64,000 nucleotides of DNA from Nissolia schottii (GCA_003254905.1 QANU01073111.1:418097-482096), one strand, 5' to 3'. Counted from the first letter of the stretch, positions 50,246-62,337 are shown. Notes: generated by a model from the sequence alone, not told the origin. Made by a program: numbers and translations.

Positions 50246-52388
50246 CTAATGCTGAGTATCAAATTGAGGTGGTCTAGGATGAGGGTCGGACGATCTAGGG
50301 TGATGATCAGCTGACGCGCCAGCTTGTGATGGATAAGTATATAGGAACGGGTAAGGATACAATGAGGATGAGTAAGAATCTGGTGGTAGTGGTGGTGATG
50401 GGTAAGGGTATAATGGTGGTGGGTACGGGTATGGGTAAGGGTAAGGGTAATTTGGTGGTGGAGGATATGGAGCAACTAATGGGTGAGATGGTGGGTTAGC
50501 AACGTGCCAACATCAACATTAGCTGTGACAGTGGCCTCATGCGAAGTACTTTGGTGGCTTGACGTGTCCTCCTATCACCCTGGTTATCGTCATCAGTAGG
50601 CGTTGGAATAGTAGTCATAGAAGGTGGAGCTAACTGAAGTTGTTCCCTTGAAATTCGGTCATGCTCCTGTAATGCAGATAGGATAGCCTCGGCTGATGTT
50701 CGAAGTTTGTCCATGTTAAATGCAGACTGAAGATCAACATACCAAATATGTTGCTCCGCAATGTTAGCCTAACAAGTTAAAATGCAAATAATTATCATCA
50801 ATAATACAAAATAAAACTTTTACAAAAAATTATTGACATGAAACTTACCATATCTACTAGAGTTGCCGAAGTGCGACCGATCCAACGTCGAGTTATTTTT
50901 TTATACCTTTGCATGTATTGAGAATGTGCAGTAAGAGGCACACGCAATGGTCTCTGACTAATAATTTGCGCTCGATGATTATTCCAGTAGGCAATATATT
51001 GCCTATGCACATTTGGCCAATATTGGTTAGTCTTTCCAGCCAGGATGATGTTATGCAGATAATCCGGCTAATGTGGCCTCGTTGGTATAGGTTGATCCAT
51101 ACCAAACTGGTGCCTAACTCAGTTAGGCTGGTGCCCACTCAACGATGAAAAAGCATATCAGTGGGACCACTGCTCGCCTACGTCTTCCCATGCCATGCAA
51201 AAGTCAGGAAGTTCTGCCAAAATCTCTGTAGTATATGGCTGCCATACAATTTAAGAAAAAGTTAACAAAGTTAGTAAGAACATTATAATCGAAAGTAGAA
51301 TAATAAAAATACAAATATTTATATGATTACCTCATTTTTCTTCAAGTTATCGAAGAAATGACGATAATACTGGAGAAAATGCAATGGAGAATCTGATAAA
51401 ACTTTATGAGTGTGCCACCTAATTCACATTTAAATGCAAAACACATTAGTAATTAATAAAATGAACAGTGAATATGCAATTCGAAAAGAATACACAAAAA
51501 AATAAGATAAATAATACTTACTTAAATCCCAGTGGACGGAAGTGTGCACGATCAGCTAGATATTGATTCCAGGTTGCTTCGTCAGTAGGGTCAGCAAGTG
51601 CAGGGGCAAGACGAGGAAATCTACGCCAAACCCAATGCTGGAGAATAGTGCAAGGGTTTCCAATGTCATGATGATCATAATCCATAGCCTTGCATTGCTC
51701 CCTATACATAAAAGCTAATGTTGCAGATCCCCAACAATATGTTCCAGCAATGGAGAAGTCCTCAAGAAGTGGAAGGAACATAGAATGCACCTATGACCCT
51801 GAATGGTCTAGAAACAATGTGCCTCCAATGAAATGAAACAAGTATGCTCATGCATGCTGCTGGACCAAAACATCATTGGCATCGTCACCAAGCTCATTGT
51901 TAAGTAACTCAGTTAGTCATGACAGCCGAATGTGTTCCAGAATACCCACTTTGCACTGGTGGGCGCGCATCAAATAATTCTTCACAGCGATTGACCAAGT
52001 GAGCCTACTGAGTACGGCCAATCATAGCATGACCGTCAATAGGAAGACCAGGAATAATACCAACGTCCTCCAACGCCATGGTACATTCCCCAGTAGGCAT
52101 GTGAAATGTATGTGTCTCAGGACGCCATCTCTCTACCAGCGCTGTAATCAAATGGTGATCAACAGTGCAATATCCCATATGAACAACCCCTATAAAACCC
52201 GCTTGCTCTAAGTAACGAATGATACAATCTGGAGGGTCTCTATGTTTTTCTAAGTGTTTCGCCGTGTGTACACGCTTAACACGTAATATCCTATCACGAG
52301 CCCCATTCCAAATATGCTCTGACACATGACAGTTTTGTAACACTAGAACAGAAGCATCCTCTGGACTAGGGTTCACATGCTGAGCCAT
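50246..52388 (-). pseudogene. Plant mobile domain (PMD) protein, degenerate, inside MULE-B
   Basis: The minus-strand start at 52388 gives MAQHVNPSP and then a clear PMD N-terminus: RYLEQAGFIGVVHMGY, HHLITALVERWRPETHTFHM, GECTMALEDVGIIPGLPIDG, down to about 52005. Later segments are FLPLLEDFSIAGTYCWGSA with FMYREQ (51518-51790), YYRHFFDNLKKNE (about 51340-51420), and a C-terminal part with HQFGMDQPIPTRPH and YWNNHRAQIISQRPLRVPL (about 50850-51110). A proline/tyrosine-rich tail (PPPPNYPYPYPYPYPPPLYP) ends at 50246. Frames shift repeatedly and stops interrupt the middle and C-terminal parts, so it is non-functional. Family role: nuclear silencing and genome-integrity factors of the MAIN/MAIL type, plus many TE-borne members. 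The start lies 42 bp from the nested LTR element. Confidence 0.8.
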
Positions 52389-52429
52389 CTTATACGCTTT
52401 AATATATATTAAAAAATATGTGTGTTGAT

Positions 52430-54321
52430 TGTTGGTCTTAGCAACCAATACCCAAGAGGGGGGTGAATTGGGTATTTTAGAAATTATTCCAATTTCAACA
52501 AATATTGCATTTTCATGCAATTAACGTTACTATGCAGCGGAATATAACAATTAAAGATTTAATATAGACATGCTTAATTATGTTTGTAATAAAACAATAA
52601 GATCAACAAAGCAACTTATAAACAATTATCAATAGATGCAATTCTCAAATATGCAAGACAATAATATAAGTTTGCAATAAATAAAGAGATAGAGTTAGAG
52701 AGATTGCAAACATAGATTTATCCTGGTTCGACCACCCTTGTGATCTACGTCCAGTCCCCAAGCGACTTGCTCAAGATTTCTCCACTATCATCAAGCTTCT
52801 AACTTAGGTGCTTGACAAACCTTTACATCCAAGAGCACTCCTCACACTTAGGATCCCCCACCTTTGTGTAGAAGCCTCAAGAACCAAACCTTAGGGATAC
52901 CACACCCTAAGCAACTAGAGGGATACCTCACCCTCTTTACAAGTGTATGGAAATTTGAGTAGAAAAAGAAACTCTCTCAAAGAGTAGATAATACAAATTG
53001 AAGCTCTATAGGAGTATTGACAATATATCTCTCTTTTGCTCTTAAGATGATGGAAAATATTAATCCATTGATAATATGAAGTATGAGGATGATAGGAATC
53101 AAAGGCTTGGCTAGAAATGAGAGTTTAATGGGTATTTATAGGGTTTCTAAGTGTACTAGCCGTTTATAGCCGTTACCCATTATTTTAATCAATTTTATCC
53201 ATTGAAAAACTAGCCGTTTTTGGCTTCAGGACTCGAGTCATTCGAATGGATCATTAGAATTCATTCGAATGACTAGCCGTTATCTAGCCGTTGTGCTTCT
53301 CTGATGACAGAGTCATTCGAATGAATCTAGGTCATTCATTCGAATGTCTGATGCAATGTAGCCGTTGGGGCCTCTGATGACAGAGTCATTCGAATGAATC
53401 AGGGTCATTCATTCGAATGTCTCTGCAGGTTTTGCCCAAACTCATTCTTTCTTTCCTTTCTCTTGATTCCTTGGTTTGTTTGAGATACTTTAAAAACAGG
53501 AATCAATATTTTCTTTTAAGAGCATCATTCTAAGAGTTTAGAGAGAGATATATATCAATTTTCCTTTGACAAGAATACCTTAAGTCCTAATAACTATTTT
53601 CCTTTTTACCATTTGCTTGGACTTGGTATTCTTCATGAATCCTATCTTCGGCATTAACATGTTCTTCATGGAATTGACATTTCATGCTTTGCCTTTTGAC
53701 TTTGGGCATCATATGAATGTTCCTTCTTGTTCCATCTTGTTCTTGATGCCTTGGACTTTCCTATACACAAGATAATTCACTAGAAAGTATAGTTAGTCCA
53801 ATGTGTTCCAATATCTTCATATGCATATATAGATTAATCAATGCATCATACATATACAATTAGGCAAAGATCAAATTATATTAATCAAATAATATTCTTT
53901 GCCTAGCATGCATGCATTGTAACACTATAGCACTTGATATTCATGCATATACACATATAGACACAAATATATCCAATAGTTAATCCATCAAGCACATATA
54001 GAGAGTTATTGGATATGTTCTCAAAAGGATGTTTCTCATATATCATTGTATGATGTGTAAGCTATATGATTACCATCAAGTTCAATCATACAATATCAAA
54101 TGTATTCTATTTAGCATATAACATCCTTTTGCATTCTAATTGTCATTATCTATTTGTTGTGTTCTATTTGTCATCATCAAGATATAGAACAACTAGGGAA
54201 ACCTAGTTCTACAAATATAAGCATATACAATAAGCATAGACAATTAGAACATATTGTATTTGTCATCATCAAAACATATTGTATTAAACAATTGGAACAA
54301 CTAGGGAAACCTAGTTCCACA
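52430..54321 (-). repeat. 3' LTR (left copy)
   Basis: Begins TGTTGGTCTTAGCAACCAAT and ends CTAGTTCCACA on the plus strand. Carries six CATTCGAATG palindromes between about 53239 and 53420. Confidence 0.88.
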
Positions 54322-54324
54322 ATC

Positions 54325-54336
54325 TCCCCCTTTTTG
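54325..54336 (-). other. Polypurine tract (complement)
   Basis: TCCCCCTTTTTG on the plus strand, a G/A tract on the element's coding strand directly before the 3' LTR; the expected second-strand primer. Confidence 0.65.
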
Positions 54337-56879
54337 ATGATGACAAATCACCAAAAGATAAATATGTCATTTAAGATTAACAACCATAAGCATAGACATA
54401 TTTTTGTGTCTCTTGACAAATAGGCATAACATATTTTCTTTTCTTTTGTTATTTCTCCCCCTATTTGTCATAAGCAAAAAGGGGAGGAGAAATTTTCTCC
54501 CCTTATTTGTTTGTCTCCCCTCAACATTATTTCTCCCCCATATTGATATTATCAATCTTATCGTGTCCTAACTTTTCACAAGGAAAAAGATGCAAGAGAA
54601 ATAATAGATAAGATATAAAGCACATCTCTCACTATTTATATCCTCCCCCTATTTAGTCATTAAAAAGATTTTCCCTTGATTTTTAGCACTTATCTCCATA
54701 TATATGCATACAAGTAAAAAAAAAATCTCCCCCTTTGTTTTTCAATGAGATCATCTCATGATTTTATCTCCTTTGAGAATCAAATGGTTTAAGCAAGATG
54801 TAAATCATGTGATAGACAATAACCACTTGAAGACATTCATAATTGAGACATGAAAGGGGTATGGATTATTGAGCTTTAAAAGTGTGTACCTTGCAATGCA
54901 TTTTGAATTTCACACTAAGAAAGCAAGAGGATATGAAAGTGAAGAGTATGTACCTTATTCTCTTTAAGAGTGCAATAGAGGATTTTCTAGCAACACAAAA
55001 CACTTGCCAGCCATGGATGCCACTTGAAGGTCATGTTTACCGCTTGTGTGTTTTGGTTTGTTGTTTTGGGAAATAATCTTCTTAACTTACCACTTGTAAG
55101 CATTGTATAATCCTCTTTAGTTGAAGATTAAGGCTCCCCCTTAATTGATGCATGTTCTCAAAATACATTCACAAACATGTAGTATGCATATTCAACAAAG
55201 CAATGTCATGGTATATGGTTATCTCATAGAAGCATATGATGAAATTAACCAATTAGAAGCTTAGGTATATGACATACTATGACATCTTGAGCTCCCCCTT
55301 TCAAAAATAATTTTTCAAGAAATTCTCCCCTAAGATATGTATAAGAAATATATTTTCCTTGAGAGAAAGCATGTGGGGAATTCCAATCAAAACCACTTGT
55401 TATTCTTAAGACAACACGTGTCAAGAAATTTTAATACCACTTGTTAATAGAAATCAGAACAAGCACAGTGGTGAGAACTTATGGTGACAGGAGAGCATAA
55501 ATAAATTTAGTTTTGAACACACACTTATTTATCACTTGTCGTTTACATGAGGCACATTTCAAATTATCACAATGGTGCAACCATATTGGAGCAAAAATAG
55601 CTGTGCGTACCGAAGCATGATATGGATGTAAAACCAAGCATTTCAACCTTTTGATCATAAGGGCACATGTTATAAGGATAAAGAAATATTATCTAGTAAG
55701 ATCCACCATATATTTCATGACATAATTAAAAGATGTAATTCAAATAAGATGATTTTCATGAAGATGATGATTTGAGAAAACATATGTCATGATAAACATA
55801 TTTTTTGGAACAATTCTAAGCACTCAAGTATCATATTATCCAAACTATAGATAACCATGTAAGATTAGGGATAGAGATACTTATTGTAGTTGATTGGGTG
55901 TGATGTTCCTTTCGAGTGATCCTTTGAGCTTTAGCTTTCCTCTTTGAATGTTCCATTCCATTGTATGTGAGGAGATCTCTTTTAAGTTCTTGTTCATTTT
56001 AGCTCCTTTCAACTCATCCATGATTCACTTGGGCTTGTATCTCACTTGTGAAGATCTTGATGCATGCTTTTAAAAGTAGAGAGAAACTATGAAAGTTCTC
56101 CAAATTATTAGTTAGCATCAAAAGCCATTTCAACAAGCACAATATAGGTTGATATATCAAACACTTGCAAATATAATTATCAACCATCATGCTAAGAGAA
56201 TCATAATCCCTTGAATCCAAAAATGATTTAGACATATTTCACATAGAGATTCAAGAGTAAAAGAAGGATGTATGATCATTATCAAGACATATATATAAAA
56301 CTAGTTTCATCAATGATCACATAAGGCATACATTATTAACACATGCCAATCAAGATTACAAGCTCTAGATCATTATCCCTTAGTATACATGTTTTTCAAA
56401 AAAAATTTCCTTTTGTTATATGAAAAAGTTGCACATAGTTTCCTTTGAATTTATGCCTTTCCCAAAAGATGATATGTAATATATAATATGAGATTAGCAC
56501 AGTAGAAATAGAGTAATTTAACAAATTTCTTTTCATTTTACCCTTTCCCTTTAGACATTATTAAAACATGATAAATATCCATTTTTGATCAAGGGAAGAG
56601 GATATGCATAACCACAAAAAATTAAATGATGCAATCACAGATATTCGGACTTTTAAAAGTCGTCAAACAAAGAGAATCACATGCATCATAAACTATTATA
56701 ACTCAAATTTAAGTTCAAATCATATTGTCCAAGGAATAATCAATGTTTATGGACATAAGGGATAAGGATTAATAAACATAGTACTAAAGGATAAGAGGGT
56801 TAGAAATGATGTCACCGAAATTGTGCTTCTTGTGGTTGTATTGAATATTTAAGCCACTAAGCTCCCAATCTTCTTTTAA
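54337..56879. other. Internal region of the nested element without coding capacity
   Basis: AT-rich, with repeated CTCCCC-type words. No pol domain was recognised in any frame; ORFs are shorter than 90 codons. Confidence 0.5.
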
Positions 56880-57650
56880 TAGCTCAGATCCTTGGTCATT
56901 CGAATGATCATGGGGACTACGTTCGAATAACTCTAAAAGAATAGCAACCCGAGAGCTCAAATTTTTGGCATTCGAATGATCCGGGGGGGTTACATTCGAA
57001 TAACTCTGGAGGGATGGCAACCCGAGACTTCAAAAATTTTGGCATTCGATTGAAAGATGGGTATTCATTCGAATAACCATGGAGAGTTAGCAACCAGAGG
57101 CTTCAAAAATTTGGCATACGATTGAACTAAGAGTATACATTTGAATAACTCTGGAGAATTAGCAACCAGAGACTTCAAATATGTGGCATTCGATTGAAAG
57201 ATGGGTATACATTCGAATAACCATGGAGAGCTAGCAACCAGAGGCTTTAAAAATTTGGCATTGTATTGAAATGGGGCAATACATTCGAATAACTCTGGAA
57301 AATTTCGAACCTGAGAGTAAAAATTTTAGAATTTGAATGTAAAGGGGTAATTCATTCGATTGTTTTTCAAAAATTTCCAAACCTGAGATAGAGGATTTGG
57401 GCATTCGAATGGGAGACCCTTTTCCATTCGATTGATTTTTCAAAAATTAGATCTGAGCGAAAAAGTATTTGGAATTCGAATGGAAGACTATGATTCATTC
57501 GATTGATTTTCAAAAAAATTTGTAGACCTGAGATAATGAATTTTGTCATTCGAATGAATTGTTCGGGTCCTTCGAATGACTTCACATTTTGAGCTCTCTG
57601 TTTCCAAATTTTCTTCATTTATTCGAATGGCATCCCTTGTCATTTGAATG
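56880..57650. repeat. Degenerate ~72-bp tandem array with ATTCGAAT motifs
   Basis: Units start around GGCATTCGA and contain TACATTCGAATAAC, then GGAGAGTTAGCAACC-type words. Starts at about 56967, 57041, 57113, 57184 and 57257 give spacings of 71-74 bp. Further, more diverged units run to about 57650. The array lies between gag and the AT-rich internal part. Confidence 0.75.
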
Positions 57651-58012
57651 TGTCTGCATTCTAGCACAGTTTTGGTTTCCACTTGATTGCCATGAGATAC
57701 CTACAAAACAAGAAAAATTTCTTTGGTGTCCAAGAGTCTTGGATCCTTTGAGATTAGTCTTCAAGGATTTTCCCTCAAGTATAAATGTTACAATATGTAA
57801 TTTGAGAAAATAACTTGAATAGCCTATATCTATCATATTTTGATTAACATTATCATTGTCAAGTGATATTGACAATTTAAAGCATGATTAGGCATAAAAT
57901 ATGATATATGCAATATAATGAACTTATACAATAATAATACTAATGAGGATAATCATGTGCTTAGTGAATTATTCAAATGTAAAGAGCATATGCACATGAT
58001 GCTATCAATTAC

Positions 58013-59323
58013 CTAAGGCCCATAAGAAATATACCTCACTTTTGTTGATTCTTCAAGTGAATGTGCAAGAGAGGTAATGGTATTTGATACCTTGGCCTTG
58101 GCAAATAAATGAACATTTTTCTTTGTCCATTGCTTCTCTTTTGTTGTTTTCAACCTTGGATGTTCATGCACATGAGGAGCTTTTCTTGAGTGCTTCATTC
58201 TTGTTTGATTGTGACAATTTCTTTTACGCCTTGGAAGCACTTTATTTGATGACTCTTCCTTGTTTTCTTCACCAAGTGAAATTTTCTGCACAATTGAAGC
58301 ACTTGGAAGACATTTTGGCACCCATTTCAACTTGGGTCCTTTTGGGTTAGTGTAGGCAACTTTATCATTCTTAGGAACCCAAACCAAATTATTTCTCATA
58401 CAAGAATTTCTTCTATAATGACACAAATGAGAAATATGTCCTTGTTTTCCACAATAATCGCACACAATAGATTTTGATGATGATTTGATACTATTATAAC
58501 ATTCTAAGCCATATTTGTTGCAAGACATGCTTGATTTTTCACATTTAGAAATATTTGTCTTTTCTTCATTATCAATGGGTAATGAACATGTAGTCTCTTC
58601 ATTTTTCTCAATTTTAGAAGACAATTCCTCAACTTGATTTTCAAGATCAATGCAATTTTCAAACATAGTTGAGGTTTCACATTTCAAGGTTATTTCCTCA
58701 TCAAGAAAAGAGCATTCACTTTTCAATAACTCAATTTGGTTTTCAATAGAGGAAATATTTTCTAAGCAAATCAAGCTATTATTTCTAAGTAGTAACAAAT
58801 CATCAAGCAAATCATCATATGCACATTTAATATTATCATAGGAAGGACAATGGTCAAGTTTTGCATCATTTACCTCAAAGTCCTTTGAATCAACAATTTC
58901 CTCAATTGACTCCTCTTGATAATCATCTTTATCTTCATGCTCATCCAAGAAGGCTTCAAGAGGATGTCTTTTTGGTTCTCCTTCTTCTTGCTCTCTAATT
59001 TCAAATTTGTAATAAACATTGTCATAACAATAAAGAGCATTAAGAGTTTCCCAAATACTTTTGGCACTAGAGCAATGTTTAACCTTATCATAGATATTTT
59101 CACATAGACTATTTCTCAAGATTTGCATTGCTCTAATGTTTAAGGAAAATTGTTTCTTATCATATTCATTCATTTTATGTAGGGGTTTGGAAGTATATCC
59201 ATCAAGCACAATATCCCACATATCAATATCTATTGCCTCTATATAGATATTTATTTTTGATTTCCATATCACAAAATATTCACCATCAAAGAATGGTGGT
59301 TTAATAGATTCATACCAATCCAT
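58013..59323 (-). CDS. Retrotransposon gag polyprotein (Ty1/copia type)
   Basis: 436 aa. I chose the ATG at 59323 because upstream codons reach back toward the primer-binding site without another ATG. The N-terminus MDWYESIKPPFFDGEYF then VIWKSKINIYIEA is the copia gag domain (DUF4219/UBN2 type). Residues about 288-301 form one CCHC zinc knuckle (CDYCGKQGHISHLC). The centre is acidic and coiled-coil-like (about 120-260), the C-terminus basic. Gag assembles the particle that packages element RNA. The frame ends TAG at 58013-58015 with no protease or pol continuation, so gag is a stand-alone gene. It is the only intact ORF of the nested element and, unlike the PMD gene, has no internal stops. 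Confidence 0.85.
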   Translation of the reverse strand: MDWYESIKPPFFDGEYFVIWKSKINIYIEAIDIDMWDIVLDGYTSKPLHKMNEYDKKQFSLNIRAMQILRNSLCENIYDKVKHCSSAKSIWETLNALYCYDNVYYKFEIREQEEGEPKRHPLEAFLDEHEDKDDYQEESIEEIVDSKDFEVNDAKLDHCPSYDNIKCAYDDLLDDLLLLRNNSLICLENISSIENQIELLKSECSFLDEEITLKCETSTMFENCIDLENQVEELSSKIEKNEETTCSLPIDNEEKTNISKCEKSSMSCNKYGLECYNSIKSSSKSIVCDYCGKQGHISHLCHYRRNSCMRNNLVWVPKNDKVAYTNPKGPKLKWVPKCLPSASIVQKISLGEENKEESSNKVLPRRKRNCHNQTRMKHSRKAPHVHEHPRLKTTKEKQWTKKNVHLFAKAKVSNTITSLAHSLEESTKVRYISYGP

Positions 59324-59399
59324 TTCTAAACACTTAATAAGGTTACCAAACAATTAGGACCTTTAACTCTAAGCGGTTAAGCTTTTTCCAGAGCACGAA

Positions 59400-59411
59400 G
59401 CTCTGATACCA
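59400..59411 (-). other. Primer-binding site, initiator-Met tRNA type
   Basis: GCTCTGATACCA on the plus strand, i.e. TGGTATCAGAGC on the element's strand, two bases from the 5' LTR. An exact match to the usual plant copia primer site. Confidence 0.9.
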
Positions 59412-59413
59412 CT

Positions 59414-61301
59414 TGTTGGTCTTGGTAACCAATACCCAAGAGGGGGGTGAATTGGGTATTTAAGAAATTATTCCAATTTCGACAAATATTGCATTTTCAT
59501 GCAATCAATGTTACTACGCAGCGGAATATAACAATTAAAGATTATAAGCATGCTCAATTATGTTTGTAATAAAACAATAAGATTAACAGAGCAACTTATA
59601 AACAATTATCAACATGTGCAATTCTCAAATATGCAAGATAATAATATAAGTTTGCAATAAATAAAGAGATAGAGTTAGAGAGATTGCAAACAGTGATTTA
59701 TCCTGGTTCGACCACCCTTGTGATCTACGTCCAGTCCCCAAGCGACTTGCTCAAGATTTCTCCACTATCATCAAGCTTCTAACTTAGGTGCTTGACAAAC
59801 CTTTACATCCAAGAGCACTCCTCACACTTAGGATCCCCCACCTTTGTGTAGAAGCCTCAAGAACCAAACCTTAGGGATACCACACCCTAAGCAACTAGAG
59901 GGATACCTCACCCTCTTTACAAGTGTATGAAAATTTTGTGTTTGATAAGAAACTCTCTCAAGAGTAGATAATACAAATTGAAGCTCTATAGGAATATTGA
60001 CAATATCTCTCTTTTTGCTCTTATGATGATGGAAAATATTAATCCATTGATAGAATGAAGTATGAGGATGATGGGAGTGAAGAGCTTGGCTAGAAATGAG
60101 AGTTTAATGGGTATTTATAGGGTTTCTAAGTGTACTAGCCGTTTATAGCCGTTACCCATTATTTTAATCAATTTTATCCATTGAAAAACTAGCCGTTTTT
60201 GGCTTCAGGACTCGAGTCATTCGAATGGATCATTAGAATTCATTCGAATGACTAGCCGTTATCTAGCCGTTGTGCTTCTCTGATGACAGAGTCATTCGAA
60301 TGAATCTAGGTCATTCATTCGAATGTCTGATGCAATGTAGCCGTTGGGGCCTCTGATGACAGAGTCATTCGAATGAATCAGGGTCATTCATTCGAATGTC
60401 TCTGCAGGTTTTGCCCAAACTCATTCTTTCTTTCCTTTCTCTTGATTCCTTGGTTTGTTTGAGATACTTTAAAAACAGGAATCAATATTTTCTTTTAAGA
60501 GCATCATTCTAAGAGTTTAGAGAGAGATATATATCAATTTTCCTTTGACAAGAATACCTTAAGTCCTAATAACTATTTTCCTTTTTACCATTTGCTTGGA
60601 CTTGGTATTCTTCATGAATCCTATCTTCGGCATTAACATGTTCTTCATGGAATTGACATTTCATGCTTTGCCTTTTGACTTTGGGCATCATATGAATGTT
60701 CCTTCTTGTTCCATCTTGTTCTTGATGCCTTGGACTTTCCTATACACAAGATAATTCACTAGAAAGTATAGTTAGTCCAATGTTTTCTAATATCTTCATA
60801 TGCATATATAGATTAATCAATGCATCATACATATACAGTTTAGGCAAGGATCAAATTATATTAATCAAATAATATTCTTTGCCTAGCATGCATGCATTGT
60901 AACACTATAGCACTTGATATTCATGCATATACACATATAGACACAAATATATCCAATAGTTAATCCATCAAGCACATATAGAGAGTTATTGGATATGTTC
61001 TCAAAAGGATGTTTCTCATATATCATTGTATGATGTGTAAGCTATATGATTACCATCAAGTTCAATCATACAATATCAAATGTATTCTATTTAGCATATA
61101 ACATCCTTTTGCATTCTAATTGTCATTATCTATTTGTTGTGTTCTTTTTGTCATCATCAAGATATAGAACAACTAGGGAAACCTAGTTCTACAAATATAA
61201 GCATATAAAGTAAGCATAGACAATTAGAACATATAGTATTTGTCATCGTCAAAACATATTGTATTAAACAATTGGAACAACTAGGGAAACCTAGTTCCAC
61301 A
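59414..61301 (-). repeat. 5' LTR (right copy)
   Basis: Begins TGTTGGTCTTGGTAACCAAT and ends CTAGTTCCACA on the plus strand. Carries the same six CATTCGAATG palindromes (about 60216-60400). Confidence 0.88.
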
Positions 61302-62084
61302 ATCACTAACATAATCAAACAAAACAAAACATAGCAAAATAATACATCAAATGTGTTCAAGATAAAATAACACAAGTACATTAACAAGTCCTCAAACAAT
61401 AGCAACACACAAACAAATTAAAAAGTCCTCACCCATAACAATAGCAACACACAAATAAATCATACATAAACACAAATACATGTTCTCTAATAAATGTTCA
61501 ACCATAACAACAAATAATGTCAAATCATACATAAAAAAATGAACATGTCCTCTTATAAATGTTTAACTTGATGGTCCGCCACCATCATTCACTACATCTT
61601 TGCAACGATAAAACACATTCTATGTCAAACAATATGAGATTTTCTCATTTTCTAATTCTGTATAAAACACATTCTATGTCAAACATACATTGCTTAACAA
61701 ACTAATATAGACAACATTTATACTACACTATACTATGCATCATTTATTATAAATTGCTACTAATATAGACAACATACAAAACTATACTACTCTATACATC
61801 AATATATCATAAATTGCACACCAAACTAATATAGTCAACATTTATATAATCAATTTAAAAAAATTAATTCACACATAATAATTAAATTATAAATTTTAAT
61901 AAATTAAAACTTACTAGTCTGTCGCACAAATTGAATTCAAGAGATGGACAGCTAGCCTTCAGCAATCTAAGAGCGGGACAGAGAATTTTATAGAGAAATT
62001 TTTTTTAGAGAGATGGTGAATTTTTAGAAAATGAGAATGGTGGTGGGGTTTAGGGGTGGTGGGGTAAATATATAGTTATCGGGG
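61302..62084. other. MULE-B internal spacer between nested element and right TIR
   Basis: AT-rich; on the minus strand this should be the promoter side of the PMD gene, now separated from it by the LTR insertion. Confidence 0.45.
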
Positions 62085-62328
62085 GCAAATTCGCCAAACC
62101 AATTGGTAAATTCCTACTGAATTCGCCAAACCGAAGTCATACAAGATTCGCCAGGAGAGTTGGCAAATTAAAGAAGAAATCACCAGGCGGGTTGGTGAAT
62201 CTAATGTGGCTCGCCTCCCTGCCGCAAATGCCACATCATCCAAAACATGAGTATTCCTGTAAAATACTTGAAAATAAGGGCATTTTAGTAATTTGTTTGA
62301 CTAAGAAGGGTATTCTAATAAAAAGCTC
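62085..62328 (-). repeat. Right terminal inverted repeat of MULE-B
   Basis: Inverted match to 48240-48521, with a roughly 40-bp length difference between the two. Confidence 0.8.
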
Positions 62329-62337
62329 CCATTATAG
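62329..62337. repeat. 9-bp target-site duplication of MULE-B, right copy
   Basis: CCATTATAG; compare CCATCGTAG at 48231-48239. Confidence 0.55.

Larger units (their letters stand above)
52430..61301 (-). mobile_element. Nested 8.9-kb LTR retrotransposon with gag but no visible pol (TR-GAG-like)
   Basis: Two long direct repeats, 52430-54321 (1892 bp) and 59414-61301 (1888 bp), flank an internal region of about 5.1 kb. The element is read on the minus strand: primer-binding site next to the right LTR, gag next, and a purine tract beside the left LTR. Only gag is intact. No protease, integrase, reverse transcriptase or RNase H motifs were seen in the remaining 3.7 kb, so it depends on a partner element. 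The LTRs differ at a few scattered sites and one short patch, so it is fairly young. No matching 5-bp duplication was seen (TTGAT versus ATCAC), so ends may have recombined. Confidence 0.85.
48240..62328. mobile_element. MULE-B: 14.1-kb Mutator-like element with PMD pseudogene and nested LTR retrotransposon
   Basis: Long terminal inverted repeats start GAGCATTTCACTAAAATACC on the left and, on the complementary strand, GAGCTTTTTATTAGAATACC on the right. They remain alignable for about 250-280 bp. Inside them are shared blocks such as CTTAGTCAAACAAATTA, ACAGGAATACTC and repeated TTCGCCAA motifs. A 9-bp duplication (2 mismatches) flanks the element. Order inside: left TIR, telomere-like array, PMD pseudogene (minus strand), nested gag-only LTR element, AT-rich spacer, right TIR. 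Without the nested insertion the element would be about 5.2 kb. No transposase was seen. Confidence 0.8.

Noticed and set aside
52725..52745. Pol III B-box-like GGTTCGACCAC in the LTRs
   Set aside because: Lies within a conserved LTR region without an A-box or tRNA fold.
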